DNA of 64,000 nt from NCBI RefSeq assembly GCF_024834055.1, contig NZ_JANUXZ010000001.1, positions 310,001 through 374,000 on the forward strand. Direction: 5' to 3'. Under the pieces are notes generated by a model. It was not told where the DNA came from. It searched no databases and worked only from the letters and a program-made list of their open reading frames with translations. The stretch's first letter is position 1, and every line of letters begins with the position of its first letter. The DNA is from Corynebacterium sp. ES2730-CONJ. Lineage in GTDB: Bacteria; Actinomycetota; Actinomycetes; Mycobacteriales; Mycobacteriaceae. Made by a program: the position numbers and the translations under genes. Shown piece after piece: positions 37,351 to 47,673 of this stretch.

Positions 37351-39186
37351 CTATTGCCCGCCCTCTCTTAGCTCATCGAGACGACTAAAGAAGCGATCGG
37401 TCATCGCTACAGCCGATTCTGAACCCCCACCGAGGACGATGAGCGTGGCAAATGCGATATCATCACGATACCCTGTAAACCATGAGTGGGATCCTGAGTT
37501 AATTTCGGCCTCGCCTGTCTTCGCGAAAATCTTTCCACCAGCGCGCATTCCGGCGGCCGTGCCCCCTGGTTCGGTCACGGCACCCATTAGAGCCCGCAAT
37601 TGTTCGATAGTAGCTGGATCGGGATCTTTCTTCTTTCCTGTTACCTTGGTGTCAAACCCAGAGATCAGCCACGGGAGTGGAGTTTTTCCGGTTGCGGCGG
37701 TCGACGAGGCCAAAGCAAGCCCAAATGGACTGACTAAAACCTCTCCTTGGCCGTAGCCGGACTCTGTACGTTCAAGGGGCTTCTCCCCTGTGGGGACCGA
37801 GCCAGTCACGGTGGCGAGTCCCGGGATCTCATAGTCCACTCCGAGGCCGAATTCCTTAGCGACAGCCTGCAGTTCTCCTGCGTGCAAGTCGGTTGATATC
37901 TGTGCGAATGTCGTGTTGCAGGAACGCGCAAACGCGGTTTCTAAGGGAACATTTCCGAGGCTGAAGCCACTATAGTTATTGACTATGCGTCCATAGATAT
38001 TCATCGAACCAGGGCAAGGGACCACAGTGTCGGGGTGAAGGCCCCCTTGTTCGATACCCGCTGCAGCGGTGATAATTTTAAATGTCGAACCAGGTGGGAA
38101 TAGGCCCGTCAGGCCGAGGGCACCTTGTTTATCTGCTTCTTTTGTTTGAGCCACCGCCAAAATCTCTCCCGTTGTGGGGCGTAGTGCGAGAATTATGGCT
38201 TGTTGCTCACTGCGCATCGCCACGGCTTCCTCCGCAGCCCGTTGCACAAGATGATCCAAACTAATCTCGATGGCGGGAGCAGTATCCGGTTCGTGGTGCT
38301 CGATGGTATCAATCACCGCTCCATCGTGGGTCACCACCACGATACGCCAGCCGTTGACTCCGTCGAGACGATCGTTGACGAGGTGGGCCACACGGGACAC
38401 GATCTCGGGCGCAAATCCCGGATCTGTTGACACCATCGCTGCTTCTTCGTGGAAAATTATTCCCGGTTTTCCTCCCAAAATAGCCTTGATCTGAGCTGAT
38501 ATTTCCTTGCGCGCGGTGGTCACCGAGTAAACTCCGCTGGCTTCTTGTAGATTAGCGGCTAGAGTGGCCTCATCGATAAGGAGAGCGTTGGGATCAGTGC
38601 GGTGAATCTCGGCGAATGCTGCCGCAATGGCCCGTGCCATTGCTCGTCGATCCCCTACTTGATCGAGATCGACCAGGATCCGATCCACAACTCCCGGAAC
38701 GAGTACTGCTGCCCCATCAGAGGAAATGATGCTTGCCCGTTGGGCATTAATGGCACGTAACTCTAGGTGCTGATTGGCCCCTAAGCGCGGGTGAATTATC
38801 GAGGGCTGCCAACGGATCACCCACTGATCGTTGAATTTATTTAAAACCAGAGAGCTCTCATATTCCAAAGTGCGCTCGCGCGGGATAATCCATGTGAGCT
38901 GGTAGTAGACTGTAGCTAGAGTTTCACGCGCCTCGACCTTTGTGATAGTAGCCTCGAGAGCGTCGGCTTGCAGCCCTTGGAAAGTTTCCGCGAGGACATT
39001 TTCCGCGTCTTTCGGTATATCGGTAAGAGCAGCGGCTGCGGCGAAATCTTGGTCGATAAAGTGGGAGAGAAATTCTTGCGCTATTGGCTTTACTGCGGCT
39101 GGTTTAGGGGTACAGGCCGTAAGCGAAGCGATGAGGAAAACGGCGCATACAAGGGCCTGCGGTGACCGCAATAAAGCTCTGATCAT
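37351..39186 (-). CDS. class B penicillin-binding lipoprotein
   Basis: Peptidoglycan transpeptidase anchored at the outer face of the membrane. 611 aa. A lipoprotein signal peptide ends in LIASLTAC (Cys ~25), followed by an NTF2-like N-terminal domain (MecA_N type, ~30-140) and a linker/dimerisation domain. The transpeptidase domain has STFK in LFPPGSTFKII (~368), SCN in AFARSCNTTF (~408) and KTGEAE (~561), so all three active-site motifs are intact. The MecA-like N-domain plus lipobox matches a corynebacterial/mycobacterial PBP next to map and ispG. It is probably leaderless: TAAAAT ends 6 nt before the ATG. Confidence 0.93.
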   Translation of the reverse strand: MIRALLRSPQALVCAVFLIASLTACTPKPAAVKPIAQEFLSHFIDQDFAAAAALTDIPKDAENVLAETFQGLQADALEATITKVEARETLATVYYQLTWIIPRERTLEYESSLVLNKFNDQWVIRWQPSIIHPRLGANQHLELRAINAQRASIISSDGAAVLVPGVVDRILVDLDQVGDRRAMARAIAAAFAEIHRTDPNALLIDEATLAANLQEASGVYSVTTARKEISAQIKAILGGKPGIIFHEEAAMVSTDPGFAPEIVSRVAHLVNDRLDGVNGWRIVVVTHDGAVIDTIEHHEPDTAPAIEISLDHLVQRAAEEAVAMRSEQQAIILALRPTTGEILAVAQTKEADKQGALGLTGLFPPGSTFKIITAAAGIEQGGLHPDTVVPCPGSMNIYGRIVNNYSGFSLGNVPLETAFARSCNTTFAQISTDLHAGELQAVAKEFGLGVDYEIPGLATVTGSVPTGEKPLERTESGYGQGEVLVSPFGLALASSTAATGKTPLPWLISGFDTKVTGKKKDPDPATIEQLRALMGAVTEPGGTAAGMRAGGKIFAKTGEAEINSGSHSWFTGYRDDIAFATLIVLGGGSESAVAMTDRFFSRLDELREGGQ

Positions 39187-39192
39187 GGGAAA

Positions 39193-39201
39193 ATTTTAGC
39201 A
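39193..39201 (-). promoter_or_regulatory. extended -10 for leaderless penicillin-binding protein gene
   Basis: TGC-TAAAAT on the minus strand (extended -10), ending 6 nt before the ATG at 39186. There is no ribosome-binding site, so transcription should start at the ATG. Confidence 0.55.
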
Positions 39202-39252
39202 CTCAGCCATGTGCTTATTGCGATGGCGCACCTATTTCTTTGATCGAGACAA

Positions 39253-39285
39253 AACCCGACGGTCTTGAAGCGGGACCGTCGGGTT
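39253..39285 (-). terminator. rho-independent terminator of ispG
   Basis: A 12-bp perfect stem AACCCGACGGTC (39253-39264) / GACCGTCGGGTT (39274-39285); on the minus strand TTTTG follows. It lies 19 nt beyond the ispG stop. Confidence 0.9.
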
Positions 39286-39304
39286 ATATGCGTGGAGGAA
39301 ATCT

Positions 39305-40468
39305 TTAGGATGTGATGGAAACTTTAGTGGTTCCACCCTCTTTGATTTCGAGGCCCTCAGCCTCAGCAATCTTCATAGCTTCTTCGATCAAAGTTTCCAC
39401 TATCTGGGATTCCGGAACCGTCTTTATAACTTCTCCCTTGACAAAGATTTGCCCCTTGCCATTACCGGAAGCTACTCCCAGATCGGCGTCTCGGGCTTCC
39501 CCAGGTCCATTGACCACGCAACCCATAACAGCGACTCGCAGTGGAATATTCATGCCGTCAAGAGCAGCCGATACTTCTTCGGCTAGGGTATACACGTCAA
39601 CTTGAGCACGTCCGCAGGATGGGCATGAAACAATTTCGAGGCCACGTTCACGAAGTCCCAGCGATTGCAGGATTTGGTCGCCAACTTTGACTTCTTCTTT
39701 TGGATCCGCCGACAGTGACACCCTAATCGTATCGCCGATTCCCTCGGATAAGAGTGCACCAAAGGCAACAGCAGACTTGATCGTGCCTTGGAAGGCTGGG
39801 CCGGCCTCGGTAACGCCAAGATGAAGCGGGTAATCACACTGCGCAGCTAGTTGGCGGTAGGCTTCCACCATGATGACTGGGTCGTTGTGTTTGACAGAGA
39901 TCTTAATGTCGCCGAATCCGTGTTCTTCAAATAGAGAAGCCTCCCACAGCGCAGATTCCACGAGGGCCTCAGGCGTGGCTTTCCCATATTTCTCTAGTTG
40001 GCGCTTATCGAGGGATCCAGCGTTAACACCGATCCGAATGGGAACCCCAGCTTCACCGGCCGCTAGGGCCACCTCTTTAACTCGGCCGTCGAATTCCTTG
40101 ATATTTCCTGGATTAACACGCACTGCCGCACAGCCTGCTTCGATAGCTGCGAAAATATATTTCGGCTGAAAGTGAATATCGGCAATCACTGGAATGGGCG
40201 ATTTCTTCGCAATAATCGGCAGCGCTTCAGCGTCGATGGGTTTGGGGCAGGCAACGCGTACGATATCGCAGCCTGATGCCGTAAGCTGCGCAATTTGCTG
40301 CAGGGTGGCATTGATATCGTGCGTCTTGGTGGTTGTCATTGATTGAACTGAGATGGGATATTCGGAACCGACGCCTACGCTACCAACCTGCAGTTGACGG
40401 GTGGTGCGCCGTGGGGCCAAAACTCGGGGCGGAGTTGAGGGAAGACCTAAACCTATCGAGGTAGACAC
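39305..40468 (-). CDS. ispG: (E)-4-hydroxy-3-methylbut-2-enyl-diphosphate synthase
   Basis: [4Fe-4S] enzyme of the MEP isoprenoid pathway, also called GcpE. About 387 aa. N-terminal TIM barrel with [15 protein letters not shown] (~40), [10 protein letters not shown] (~148) and [12 protein letters not shown], and the cluster-binding C-terminal part with [12 protein letters not shown] and [13 protein letters not shown] (three Cys). The start is uncertain: GTG 40468 has AAAGGAG 11 nt upstream and fits homologue N-termini, while ATG 40495 would add nine residues and lacks such a signal. Same strand as rseP and dxr, the MEP gene cluster common in actinobacteria. Confidence 0.95.
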   Translation of the reverse strand: MSTSIGLGLPSTPPRVLAPRRTTRQLQVGSVGVGSEYPISVQSMTTTKTHDINATLQQIAQLTASGCDIVRVACPKPIDAEALPIIAKKSPIPVIADIHFQPKYIFAAIEAGCAAVRVNPGNIKEFDGRVKEVALAAGEAGVPIRIGVNAGSLDKRQLEKYGKATPEALVESALWEASLFEEHGFGDIKISVKHNDPVIMVEAYRQLAAQCDYPLHLGVTEAGPAFQGTIKSAVAFGALLSEGIGDTIRVSLSADPKEEVKVGDQILQSLGLRERGLEIVSCPSCGRAQVDVYTLAEEVSAALDGMNIPLRVAVMGCVVNGPGEARDADLGVASGNGKGQIFVKGEVIKTVPESQIVETLIEEAMKIAEAEGLEIKEGGTTKVSITS

Positions 40469-40660
40469 TGAAACAGTTACTCCTTTATCCGTCATTCCCC
40501 AAGGGGGAAATGAAAAATGTGCGAAGCCTCAAATCGGACTTAATGAGTTAGTAAACCGGTGCTTCTTTTTCATAGCCTACCACCGACGTGGGCAGCGCTT
40601 GGCAGTGCCTATACCTTAGGTTTCCCTAAGATATAAGCGAGCGATAGCTAAAGCTCAGCA

Positions 40661-41866
40661 TTAGAATAACCGAACTGGGTTCACTATATCGGCCACGATA
40701 ACAAGCACTCCGACAATAGTCAGTAAACCTGCAAAAAATAAGGTGACCGGAATGAGTTTGGTGTAATCGGCTGGTCCGGCTGGGGCTAGGCCGCGGAGGG
40801 CGCGGAAGAAATCTCGCACTTTCTCGTAGAGCACCACAATAATATGTCCGCCATCGAGAGGCGGTAATGGTACGAGATTAAAAAATGCGAGGAAAAGATT
40901 AAGGCTGGCAAGCATCATAAAAAACATAGCCCATAAAGATCGCTCTACTAATTCGCCGCCTACTCTCGAAGCTCCCACCACACTAATAGGACCATCTTGA
41001 GCACGCTCTGCGCCAAAAATAGAGGCTACGACGCCGGGGATCTTCGCTGGGAACTGTGCAAGTCCGCGAGCGGTTTCCTTGACTGCGGTATTGGTGAAGG
41101 AGGCCGTGGCCGATACTGCTTCGATGGGGCCAAATCGCTTGATATAATCAAGCGGGGCGCTGCTAATTCCAATAGCTCCAACCGTCACGGATTCACCCGT
41201 GGTGGTAATCCTGCGAGCCGCGGCCACCTGCACCGTTATATCCTGCACCTCTCCAGCTCGTTCTATACTGAGCTCGATCACTTTACCCGGTTTGTCGAGA
41301 ATATATTGTCGCAGCTCACCGAAATTTCCGAGGGGATTGCCGTTTGCGGCGATGATCTTATCACCTGGCTGAATCCCCGCCTCCCCCGCGGGCCCGAGGC
41401 CGGAACATTCACTGAGGGATCCATCCGCTCGCTGTATTTCAGCGACGCACCCAGTGCTCGCCACAGTGGCACGCACATCTGCACGTGGGTCGGGCAAGCC
41501 AGAAGATACAGCTATGCCATAGAGGATTGTGACGGCAATCAGGAGGTTCATCGCGATTCCTCCCATCATGACGATGACACGCTGCCACCACGGCCGATTA
41601 CGCATCGCATAGGGGGCCTCCTCCGCGGTGACCTCGTCCTGATTGGTCATCCCAGCAATCTCGCAGAAACCACCGAGAGGGATCATCTTCAAGCCGTATT
41701 CTGTGTGCCCGCGATGCACGGAAAAGAGGGTGGGTCCGAATCCGATGAAATAGCGCCGCACCTTCATATGAAAAGACCGAGCCGCAAAATAGTGCCCCCA
41801 CTCGTGCAAAGCGATTGTGAGTGCAATTCCTAGGGCGAACAGTATCACTCCTGCTATATAGCTCAT
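40661..41866 (-). CDS. rseP: site-2 protease, M50 family (RseP/Rip1 type)
   Basis: Intramembrane zinc metalloprotease that cleaves transmembrane substrates such as anti-sigma factors. 401 aa. The zinc motif HEWGH lies in the first membrane segment (ALTIALHEWGHYFAAR, ~16-31), a PDZ domain follows (~135-225, GDKIIAANGNPLGNFGEL), and the second active-site motif LVPLPPLDGGHIIVVLYE lies near residue 340. It is 22 nt downstream of dxr and upstream of ispG, the typical dxr-rseP-ispG order. In mycobacteria the equivalent Rip1 controls envelope and redox responses; a similar role is plausible here. Confidence 0.95.
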   Translation of the reverse strand: MSYIAGVILFALGIALTIALHEWGHYFAARSFHMKVRRYFIGFGPTLFSVHRGHTEYGLKMIPLGGFCEIAGMTNQDEVTAEEAPYAMRNRPWWQRVIVMMGGIAMNLLIAVTILYGIAVSSGLPDPRADVRATVASTGCVAEIQRADGSLSECSGLGPAGEAGIQPGDKIIAANGNPLGNFGELRQYILDKPGKVIELSIERAGEVQDITVQVAAARRITTTGESVTVGAIGISSAPLDYIKRFGPIEAVSATASFTNTAVKETARGLAQFPAKIPGVVASIFGAERAQDGPISVVGASRVGGELVERSLWAMFFMMLASLNLFLAFFNLVPLPPLDGGHIIVVLYEKVRDFFRALRGLAPAGPADYTKLIPVTLFFAGLLTIVGVLVIVADIVNPVRLF

Positions 41867-41888
41867 CTAATTATCTTTCTCCGCAAAA

Positions 41889-43052
41889 TTACCTAGTTAT
41901 GGTCCTGAGGAATTGGTCCGTGCGCAGCCTCGCCTCTCGCTCAACGGCGAGGACCTCGTCGATTGTGGTGGCGGGTTCGGCAAAAGCTGGGGCTTGGGAG
42001 AGTATCTCATCCACGGTGTCGACGATCTGCGGGAATTTAATGGACCCTTTCAAATAGGCAGCAGCCGCTTGTTCATTGGCTGCGTTATACACTGCTGGAT
42101 AGGTTCCACCTTCGCCAGCTGCTAGTCGAGCAAGACGCACGGCAGGAAATGCCTCATCATCGAGGGGCTCAAATTCCCACATATGCTGGTGGGAAAATTG
42201 GAGGGCTGGTTGAGCCTCCTTCACGCGGTGAGGCCAGTTGAGTGCCAGAGAAATAGGCAGTTTCATCGAAGGGGGCGAAGCCTGAGCAATAGTTGCCCCG
42301 TCGTGGAAGGTGATCATGGAATGCACTATAGATTGCGGGTGCACGGTGACTTCAATGAGATCCGGAGCGATATCGAAAAGCAAGGTGGCTTCGATTAGCT
42401 CTAGCCCCTTATTCACCATCGAAGCTGAATTTAGGGTATTCATCTGCCCCATGGACCACGTGGGATGATTGGCCGCCTGCTGAGGGCTGACATCCCACAT
42501 TTGCTGTCGTGTCCAACCACGGAAGGGACCCCCTGAGGCCGTAAGTACGATGCGCGCTACTTCTTCGCGGTGTCCAGCTAGAAGACACTGTGCCATGGCG
42601 GAGTGTTCGGAGTCTACAGGGATGATCTGACCCGGCTCAGCTGCTGCTATGGCCAAACGTCCACCTGCGACAAGGGATTCTTTATTAGCCAAAGCCAAAT
42701 AAGCACCGCTGGCTAGCGTGGCCATCGTTGCAGCCAAGCCCATGGAGCCTACCAGCGCGTTCAAAACGGTATCGGCGGGTACTGCCTCCACAAGTTCCTT
42801 CGCAGAATCGGATCCTTGGAGTACTGCTCCACCGAGAGCTTGAGAGACTACCGCGGCCGCTGCGGGGTCAGCGACAGCTATGTGATCGGGGGTCAAACCG
42901 AGAGCACGAGCCTGAGAGATGATAAGTTCTGGGTTGCGACCACCGGCAGCTATGCCACATACCGTGAATTTATCGGGGTTATCGGCGATCACCTCGAGGG
43001 CCTGGGTGCCGATCGAGCCCGTACTGCCCAAAATTAAAATTCGCTTGCTCAT
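41889..43052 (-). CDS. dxr: 1-deoxy-D-xylulose 5-phosphate reductoisomerase
   Basis: Second enzyme of the MEP pathway, converting DXP to MEP with NADPH. 387 aa. NADPH-binding [14 protein letters not shown] at the N-terminus, [12 protein letters not shown] (~120), metal-site [16 protein letters not shown], and late [13 protein letters not shown] and ATLLFDI. The open frame extends 46 codons upstream, but [15 protein letters not shown] at 43052 is the family N-terminus. The ribosome-binding site is weak (TAGAAAAG), so expression may depend on other leader features. Confidence 0.96.
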   Translation of the reverse strand: MSKRILILGSTGSIGTQALEVIADNPDKFTVCGIAAGGRNPELIISQARALGLTPDHIAVADPAAAAVVSQALGGAVLQGSDSAKELVEAVPADTVLNALVGSMGLAATMATLASGAYLALANKESLVAGGRLAIAAAEPGQIIPVDSEHSAMAQCLLAGHREEVARIVLTASGGPFRGWTRQQMWDVSPQQAANHPTWSMGQMNTLNSASMVNKGLELIEATLLFDIAPDLIEVTVHPQSIVHSMITFHDGATIAQASPPSMKLPISLALNWPHRVKEAQPALQFSHQHMWEFEPLDDEAFPAVRLARLAAGEGGTYPAVYNAANEQAAAAYLKGSIKFPQIVDTVDEILSQAPAFAEPATTIDEVLAVEREARLRTDQFLRTITR

Positions 43053-43390
43053 CTTTTCTATTGTTCCACTAATGTGCCCAACTGGAGAATAGTTGCCTGT
43101 AACTGGGTAAAATGCGGATCTCAATCCTATCGATAATAGCCACCATCCCCCTATAGTGGCTGTACTTTTGGTGGATGGATGTGATCGCACTAAGTGACGT
43201 CATCAGGATTCATGATGGCGCCACCAAGGCTTCGAGCACAATAAAGCGCGTATACGGTATGTGCTGGATCCTTCTGCAGCGCATGGGGTTTAGACCCACC
43301 TCGCATTTGCGGTACCGATATGCCAAAATGGTGACGTATAACCAGTATTATTAGTAGCGAAGTATCAGTAAGTAATATAAGGAGACTCGC
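43053..43390. other. divergent intergenic region between dxr and DUF2631 gene
   Basis: No coding frame, terminator or RNA gene recognised. It contains a perfect TGACGTCA palindrome at about 43195-43202 and AT-rich stretches near 43340-43380 that should hold the plus-strand promoter. AAGGAG precedes the DUF2631 start. Confidence 0.4.
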
Positions 43391-43813
43391 GTGGCAGGTT
43401 CACACGAAATCACCCCGGAAGTTCATAATGGTGTGTCCACTTTGGATGAGCCTTCGGCTGCATGGGGGTGGCACCATCTAGGCCGCCACGCTGTCCAGCT
43501 ATCTGGATGGACCACTGTATTTATCCTGTTGGCCTACAATTTTGGTAATCATACCGGACATGTAGAAACCTTTTATCTCTTTACTTTCGCGGCTCTTATT
43601 GCCGTCGGACTGCTGTGGCAGATCTTCGAGCCCCAGGGTAAACAAACGCGGACTCTCACCGCGCGCAATAAGCCCTTAGGCCATGAGGAACCAGACTGGG
43701 CCTATCTTCAAGCCACGGTCTCTGGCCCTTATGCTCAGCTGAAAGACTCTGAGTTGCGCGCTCTCAATATCGAGCCTTCGCGTGTGGCACACTTGCGTGC
43801 CCTCGACAACTAA
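43391..43813 (+). CDS. DUF2631 membrane protein
   Basis: Small membrane protein of unknown function restricted to actinobacteria and usually found next to dxr. 140 aa. The conserved N-terminal motif STLDEPSAAWGWHH (~17-30) is followed by two membrane segments (GWTTVFILLAYNF and LFTFAALIAVGLLW), then a polar cytoplasmic tail. GTG start at 43391 with AAGGAG 6 nt upstream. Convergent with rlmN, separated by a bidirectional terminator. Confidence 0.85.
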   Translation: MAGSHEITPEVHNGVSTLDEPSAAWGWHHLGRHAVQLSGWTTVFILLAYNFGNHTGHVETFYLFTFAALIAVGLLWQIFEPQGKQTRTLTARNKPLGHEEPDWAYLQATVSGPYAQLKDSELRALNIEPSRVAHLRALDN

Positions 43814-43830
43814 GCGCTACGCATCTTAAA

Positions 43831-43861
43831 AAAAGGAACGGCCGATTTGGCCGTTCCTTTT
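43831..43861. terminator. bidirectional terminator between DUF2631 gene and rlmN
   Basis: A 13-bp stem AAAAGGAACGGCC (43831-43843) / GGCCGTTCCTTTT (43849-43861) with loop GATTT and A/T runs on both sides, between two convergent stops. Confidence 0.92.
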
Positions 43862-43869
43862 TTATAATT

Positions 43870-44982
43870 CTACTGCGATGATTGGCTCAGTTCATCGGCG
43901 GCAAGCTGCCCACAGGCGGCGGCTATCTCCTGGCCCTTGGTATTGCGAACTGTGCACGTAACGCCCTGAGCGATAACACGGCGTACAAACTCTTCCTGGC
44001 GTTCTACAGGCGATGCGTCCCATTGAGACCCCGGGGTCGGATTGAGGGGAATGAGATTCACATGCGCCTTGGATCCGAGCGCCTTGTGTAATCGTTTGCC
44101 TAGAAGATCAGCGCGCCACCCTTGATCGTTGATATCTCTGATGAGTGCATATTCGATGGAAACGCGCCGTCCGGACCGATCCGCATAATAAGCGGCGGCG
44201 TCGAGGACCTCCTCTACCGCCCAACGGTTATTGACGGGGACTAAGCTATCGCGCAACTCGTCGTCGGGGGTATGCAGTGAAACGGCTAGTGTAACGGAGA
44301 GATCTTCGTCCGCTAACTTGCGAATCGCAGGTGCGAGACCCACCGTCGAGACGGTTACATTTCGCTGCGATATTCCAAAACCCTCGGGAACGGGTTGCGT
44401 AATTTGGCGCACTGCAGAAACCACACGCTTATAGTTCGCTAGCGGTTCTCCCATTCCCATAAATACGATATTGGAGAGGCGTCCACCCTCACTAGCCATC
44501 GTTGCGGCCGCGGCGCGCACCTGATCGACGATTTCTCCGGTGGATAAATTGCGATCCAGCCCTCCCTGCCCAGTCGCGCAGAACGGACATGCCATTCCAC
44601 AGCCCGCCTGAGAGGAGATACACAAGGTTGCGCGTTGTGGATAGCGCATTAATACTGACTCCAGGAGAGTCCCGTCGTGCAGTCGCCATAAGGTTTTTTG
44701 GGTCTCCCCATCATCAGCCTCGACTACCCGCACCTGCCTCATCAACGGTGGAAAAAGCTTTTCCGCCACACGTTCACGATCCTTCGCAGGTAGATCGGTC
44801 ATGGTGCGCGGGTCGGATTCGAGACGCCCGTAATAATGTTTGGCTAGCTGATTGATCCGAAACCTGGGCAGCCCCATCGCTTCGGCTGCAGCCTGACGCT
44901 CCGCGGTGTTTAAGTCAGCAAAGTGAGTAGGTGGCATGGATCGCCGTGGGGTGGAGAAATTGAGAGGAATTGCAGTAGCCAT
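43870..44982 (-). CDS. rlmN: 23S rRNA (adenine2503-C2)/tRNA (adenine37-C2) methyltransferase
   Basis: Radical SAM methyltransferase acting on A2503 of 23S rRNA and A37 of some tRNAs. 370 aa. The iron-sulfur motif [11 protein letters not shown] (~119-129), the [11 protein letters not shown] and RNVTVSTVG motifs and the two Cys of the mechanism (one near the C-terminus in [20 protein letters not shown]) are present. ATG 44982 is favoured by GGAG 5 nt upstream over GTG 44988. No Cfr-specific features noticed. Confidence 0.96.
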   Translation of the reverse strand: MATAIPLNFSTPRRSMPPTHFADLNTAERQAAAEAMGLPRFRINQLAKHYYGRLESDPRTMTDLPAKDRERVAEKLFPPLMRQVRVVEADDGETQKTLWRLHDGTLLESVLMRYPQRATLCISSQAGCGMACPFCATGQGGLDRNLSTGEIVDQVRAAAATMASEGGRLSNIVFMGMGEPLANYKRVVSAVRQITQPVPEGFGISQRNVTVSTVGLAPAIRKLADEDLSVTLAVSLHTPDDELRDSLVPVNNRWAVEEVLDAAAYYADRSGRRVSIEYALIRDINDQGWRADLLGKRLHKALGSKAHVNLIPLNPTPGSQWDASPVERQEEFVRRVIAQGVTCTVRNTKGQEIAAACGQLAADELSQSSQ

Positions 44983-45469
44983 AGTCACTCCATCTTTTCA
45001 TGTTTTGATGCAAAGGTCGATTAAGCACAGATTCTCGTTCTACCCAGCCGTGCCAGGCGTGCTCCAGATTCCATCTGCCGCCGCGAGCTCCAACACCGTT
45101 GCGATGGAGCTATCGGACGGTTATATTTTTCGTTCTAATGCTCACCCTGTATATAGCAGGCGCCGGTAACGATCACTCTGAACTTCCGCAAATATTTAGG
45201 GGCATTGCACGCGATGGTGATGGTATATATATCAGGGCTGCTAGTAGGCTGTGCGTCCAGGCGATATTTCCCTTAGTATGAGCCCTCTCCCTTCGATAGA
45301 GTCCATATCTTAAACTTTTAAAACTGACAGTTGCCACTTGGGTTGGGAGAACCTTGAGAAGGTCGCGGGCAATACCCCTTGGGGCCAGCTTTATACGATT
45401 GGGGGATTGTGGTGGTTTAGCTGTGAAAAATAGTTGCGTTGTTCCGCTGCTTAACGTTGAATTGATAAT
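44983..45469. other. 487-nt intergenic region between rlmN and LapA-like gene
   Basis: The genes on either side diverge. No supported coding frame, tRNA or T-tailed hairpin was found. GATAAT directly precedes the LapA ATG and could be mistaken for a -10 box, but it is too close to serve that start. The region is longer than needed for two promoters. Confidence 0.35.
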
Positions 45470-45898
45470 ATGAATCAACTTAATCCCGAATCTCATCCCC
45501 TAGACGCCGATCCGGTCGTGGTCAACCCTGGCGATGCAAATCCCGCGACTTCAATCACCCCTGTTGCCCATGAAGGTGCAGCTGTGACGCCTGCCACCGC
45601 GGTCAACGAGGATAAAGCGAGCGCGACATCTTCCACATCCGAGGTAAAAAGCTCTATTGCCGGTGGCACATGGGTGGCCTTGATCCTAGGGGCGCTGCTT
45701 CTTATTGTTCTTTTGGTCTTCATCCTGCAAAATCAGCAACAAATTGAACTGGTCTTATTCGCTTGGAACTTTACGTTCCCAGCTGGGGTTGGCTTCCTTC
45801 TCGCAGCTATTGCAGGCGCACTTATTATGGCTTTGGTCGGCGGTGTACGCATTCTACAATTGCGCAGTCAAGTGAAGAAAGCTGCTCACCACATCTAG
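45470..45898 (+). CDS. LapA domain (DUF1049) membrane protein
   Basis: Small inner-membrane protein, 142 aa. A polar, low-complexity N-terminus (~1-58, rich in Pro, Asp, Ala, Thr) is followed by two membrane helices (TWVALILGALLLIVLLVFIL and GVGFLLAAIAGALIMALVG) with the DUF1049 signature QNQQQIELVLFAWNFTFP between them. LapA-type proteins in E. coli take part in LPS assembly; actinobacterial ones have no known role. Ends before a bidirectional terminator; convergent with cdsA. Confidence 0.82.
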   Translation: MNQLNPESHPLDADPVVVNPGDANPATSITPVAHEGAAVTPATAVNEDKASATSSTSEVKSSIAGGTWVALILGALLLIVLLVFILQNQQQIELVLFAWNFTFPAGVGFLLAAIAGALIMALVGGVRILQLRSQVKKAAHHI

Positions 45899-45922
45899 TT
45901 CTTCGCTTTAAAAAAGATCGAA

Positions 45923-45953
45923 AAAACCGTAGCTCCCTCGGCGCTACGGTTTT
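45923..45953. terminator. bidirectional terminator between LapA gene and cdsA
   Basis: An 11-bp stem AAAACCGTAGC (45923-45933) / GCTACGGTTTT (45943-45953), followed by TCTC on plus and by TTTTTTCG on minus. Lies between two convergent stops. Confidence 0.9.
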
Positions 45954-45965
45954 CTCATTTGATAT

Positions 45966-46835
45966 TTAGCTTGCAATAAAACTCAAGACTAACCACGTCA
46001 CCATGGCTGCGGGCAGCATGCCGTCAAAGCGATCCATGACGCCACCATGGCCAGGGAGCAAGTCCGACATATCCTTAATTCCTAATTCGCGCTTAAATTG
46101 GGATTCAACGAGATCACCCAGAGTGGCACAAATAACAAGACCAATCCCCAGAGCTATCCCCCAGAACCATTCGTAGCCGAGGAGAAAGTGCACACTCATG
46201 GCTCCAGTAGCTACCCCAAAAATTACGGAGCCTGCAAAGCCCTCCCAGCTCTTTTTGGGGCTAACGGCCGGAGCCATGGGGTGAGAGCCGATGAGCACCC
46301 CGACGATATATCCACCCGTGTCGGAGGCAATCACGCACAGCGCGAAGGTAGCAATAAACATCGTCCCGCTTATTCCGCCGTCGCCCTCAAGCAAAGACAT
46401 CATCGCAGCAAAGCTACCAAATAACGGGACCCACGTAAGGACAAAGATTCCCATAGCGGTATCACGCAAATAGTTTTGTGGCGGGGCGTGGCGTCCGTGG
46501 TGGAAGAGTCTAGAGAACATTAGTAATAACACGGCCGTGACAAATCCGGAGACTAACCCCTTGGGGCCAAAGAAGAGACTGAGCCACAGCATCAGTTGGC
46601 CCCCAATTTGCAGCCACCAGCGTTGGACGATATAGCCCTTTTCATTCAACCGCGACATCACTTCCCACATAGCAATGGAGATGGCGATGGAGACGAAGAG
46701 GTACCAACCATGAGGTCCCGAGAACATTGCGAGGGCAGCGAGCACAAAGAGGGCGACTCCAATCAGAATCGCTTGTTTGAGATCGCGCCCCGCAGAATTC
46801 CTAGGCCTAGGTAAGCGGCGAGGTGTGGACGGCAT
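45966..46835 (-). CDS. cdsA: phosphatidate cytidylyltransferase
   Basis: Integral membrane enzyme making CDP-diacylglycerol from phosphatidate and CTP for phospholipid synthesis. 289 aa with about eight hydrophobic segments. The CdsA signature is near the C-terminus: ASDTGGYIVGVLIGSHPM...SPKKSWEGFAGSV (~177-208). A basic N-terminal tail (MPSTPRRLPRPRN) precedes the first helix. Downstream of frr on the same strand, the usual pyrH-frr-cdsA order. Confidence 0.95.
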   Translation of the reverse strand: MPSTPRRLPRPRNSAGRDLKQAILIGVALFVLAALAMFSGPHGWYLFVSIAISIAMWEVMSRLNEKGYIVQRWWLQIGGQLMLWLSLFFGPKGLVSGFVTAVLLLMFSRLFHHGRHAPPQNYLRDTAMGIFVLTWVPLFGSFAAMMSLLEGDGGISGTMFIATFALCVIASDTGGYIVGVLIGSHPMAPAVSPKKSWEGFAGSVIFGVATGAMSVHFLLGYEWFWGIALGIGLVICATLGDLVESQFKRELGIKDMSDLLPGHGGVMDRFDGMLPAAMVTWLVLSFIAS

Positions 46836-46964
46836 TAATCATTTCCTTCAATCACGCACGCGCCATAGATCCTCAGAGAATATGAGAGGATCAGAAGGCT
46901 TGTGCGGGCCGAGCCGTTTTCCTCATATCGATAACGGCCGAATTCGGGGTCGGTGATATGTGGA

Positions 46965-47522
46965 TTAAACTTCCATGAGTTCGGATTCTTTTTTGCCTAC
47001 TACTTCATCAACAGCGGCAACATATTTAGCTGTGAGCTTATCAAGTTCCTTTTCGGCAGAGTTGACTTCGTCCTCACCGGCGTCGCCGTCTTTTTGGATC
47101 TTCTTAAACTGATCCATCCCCTTGCGACGAATATTACGGATGGCAATCTTGCCATCCTCGCCTTTGGATTTAGCTAATTTAACCATATCCTTGCGACGCT
47201 CTTCGGTGAGCTGTGGGATGGTCACTCGCAGCACTTGTCCGTCGTTGGTCGGATTAACACCAAGATCGGAGTTGCGGATCGCATTCTCTATTTCGCCCAT
47301 CATGGACATTTCATAAGGCTTGATCAGGAGCATTCTTGCTTCTGGCACCGAAATGGTCGACATTTGAGTGATCGGAGTGGGCACACCGTAGTAGTCTGCG
47401 ATGACTCCATTGAACATGGCGGGATTAGCGCGACCGGTTCGAATGGTCACCAAATCCTCTCGGGTGTGCTCGACGGAGTTGCTCATGCGTTCTTCGCACT
47501 CGAGGAGAATATCGTCTAACAT
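46965..47522 (-). CDS. frr: ribosome recycling factor
   Basis: Splits post-termination ribosomes together with EF-G. 185 aa from [17 protein letters not shown], the exact family length; the frame continues 20 codons upstream, but that part is non-homologous and AAGGA lies just before ATG 47522. Conserved VRTGRA-like [15 protein letters not shown] (~28-42) and the C-terminal [14 protein letters not shown]...[11 protein letters not shown]. Follows pyrH by about 150 nt. Confidence 0.97.
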   Translation of the reverse strand: MLDDILLECEERMSNSVEHTREDLVTIRTGRANPAMFNGVIADYYGVPTPITQMSTISVPEARMLLIKPYEMSMMGEIENAIRNSDLGVNPTNDGQVLRVTIPQLTEERRKDMVKLAKSKGEDGKIAIRNIRRKGMDQFKKIQKDGDAGEDEVNSAEKELDKLTAKYVAAVDEVVGKKESELMEV

Positions 47523-47673
47523 TTTTCCTTCTTCTATGTGTTGGTAATGGTATGCGTTATGGGGGAAATTCTTTTCTCCCATAACAATCTTTTGGGTACT
47601 GTGGCCCGACCGGGTGCAATGGTCGATGCCGACTTTTAAATCTAGCTACTGGTTGAGAGTCTGAGCCCAGGGC

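Noticed and set aside
45444-45470. GATAAT directly before the LapA gene as its -10 box
   Set aside because: It touches the ATG, so a transcript starting from it would begin inside the coding region.
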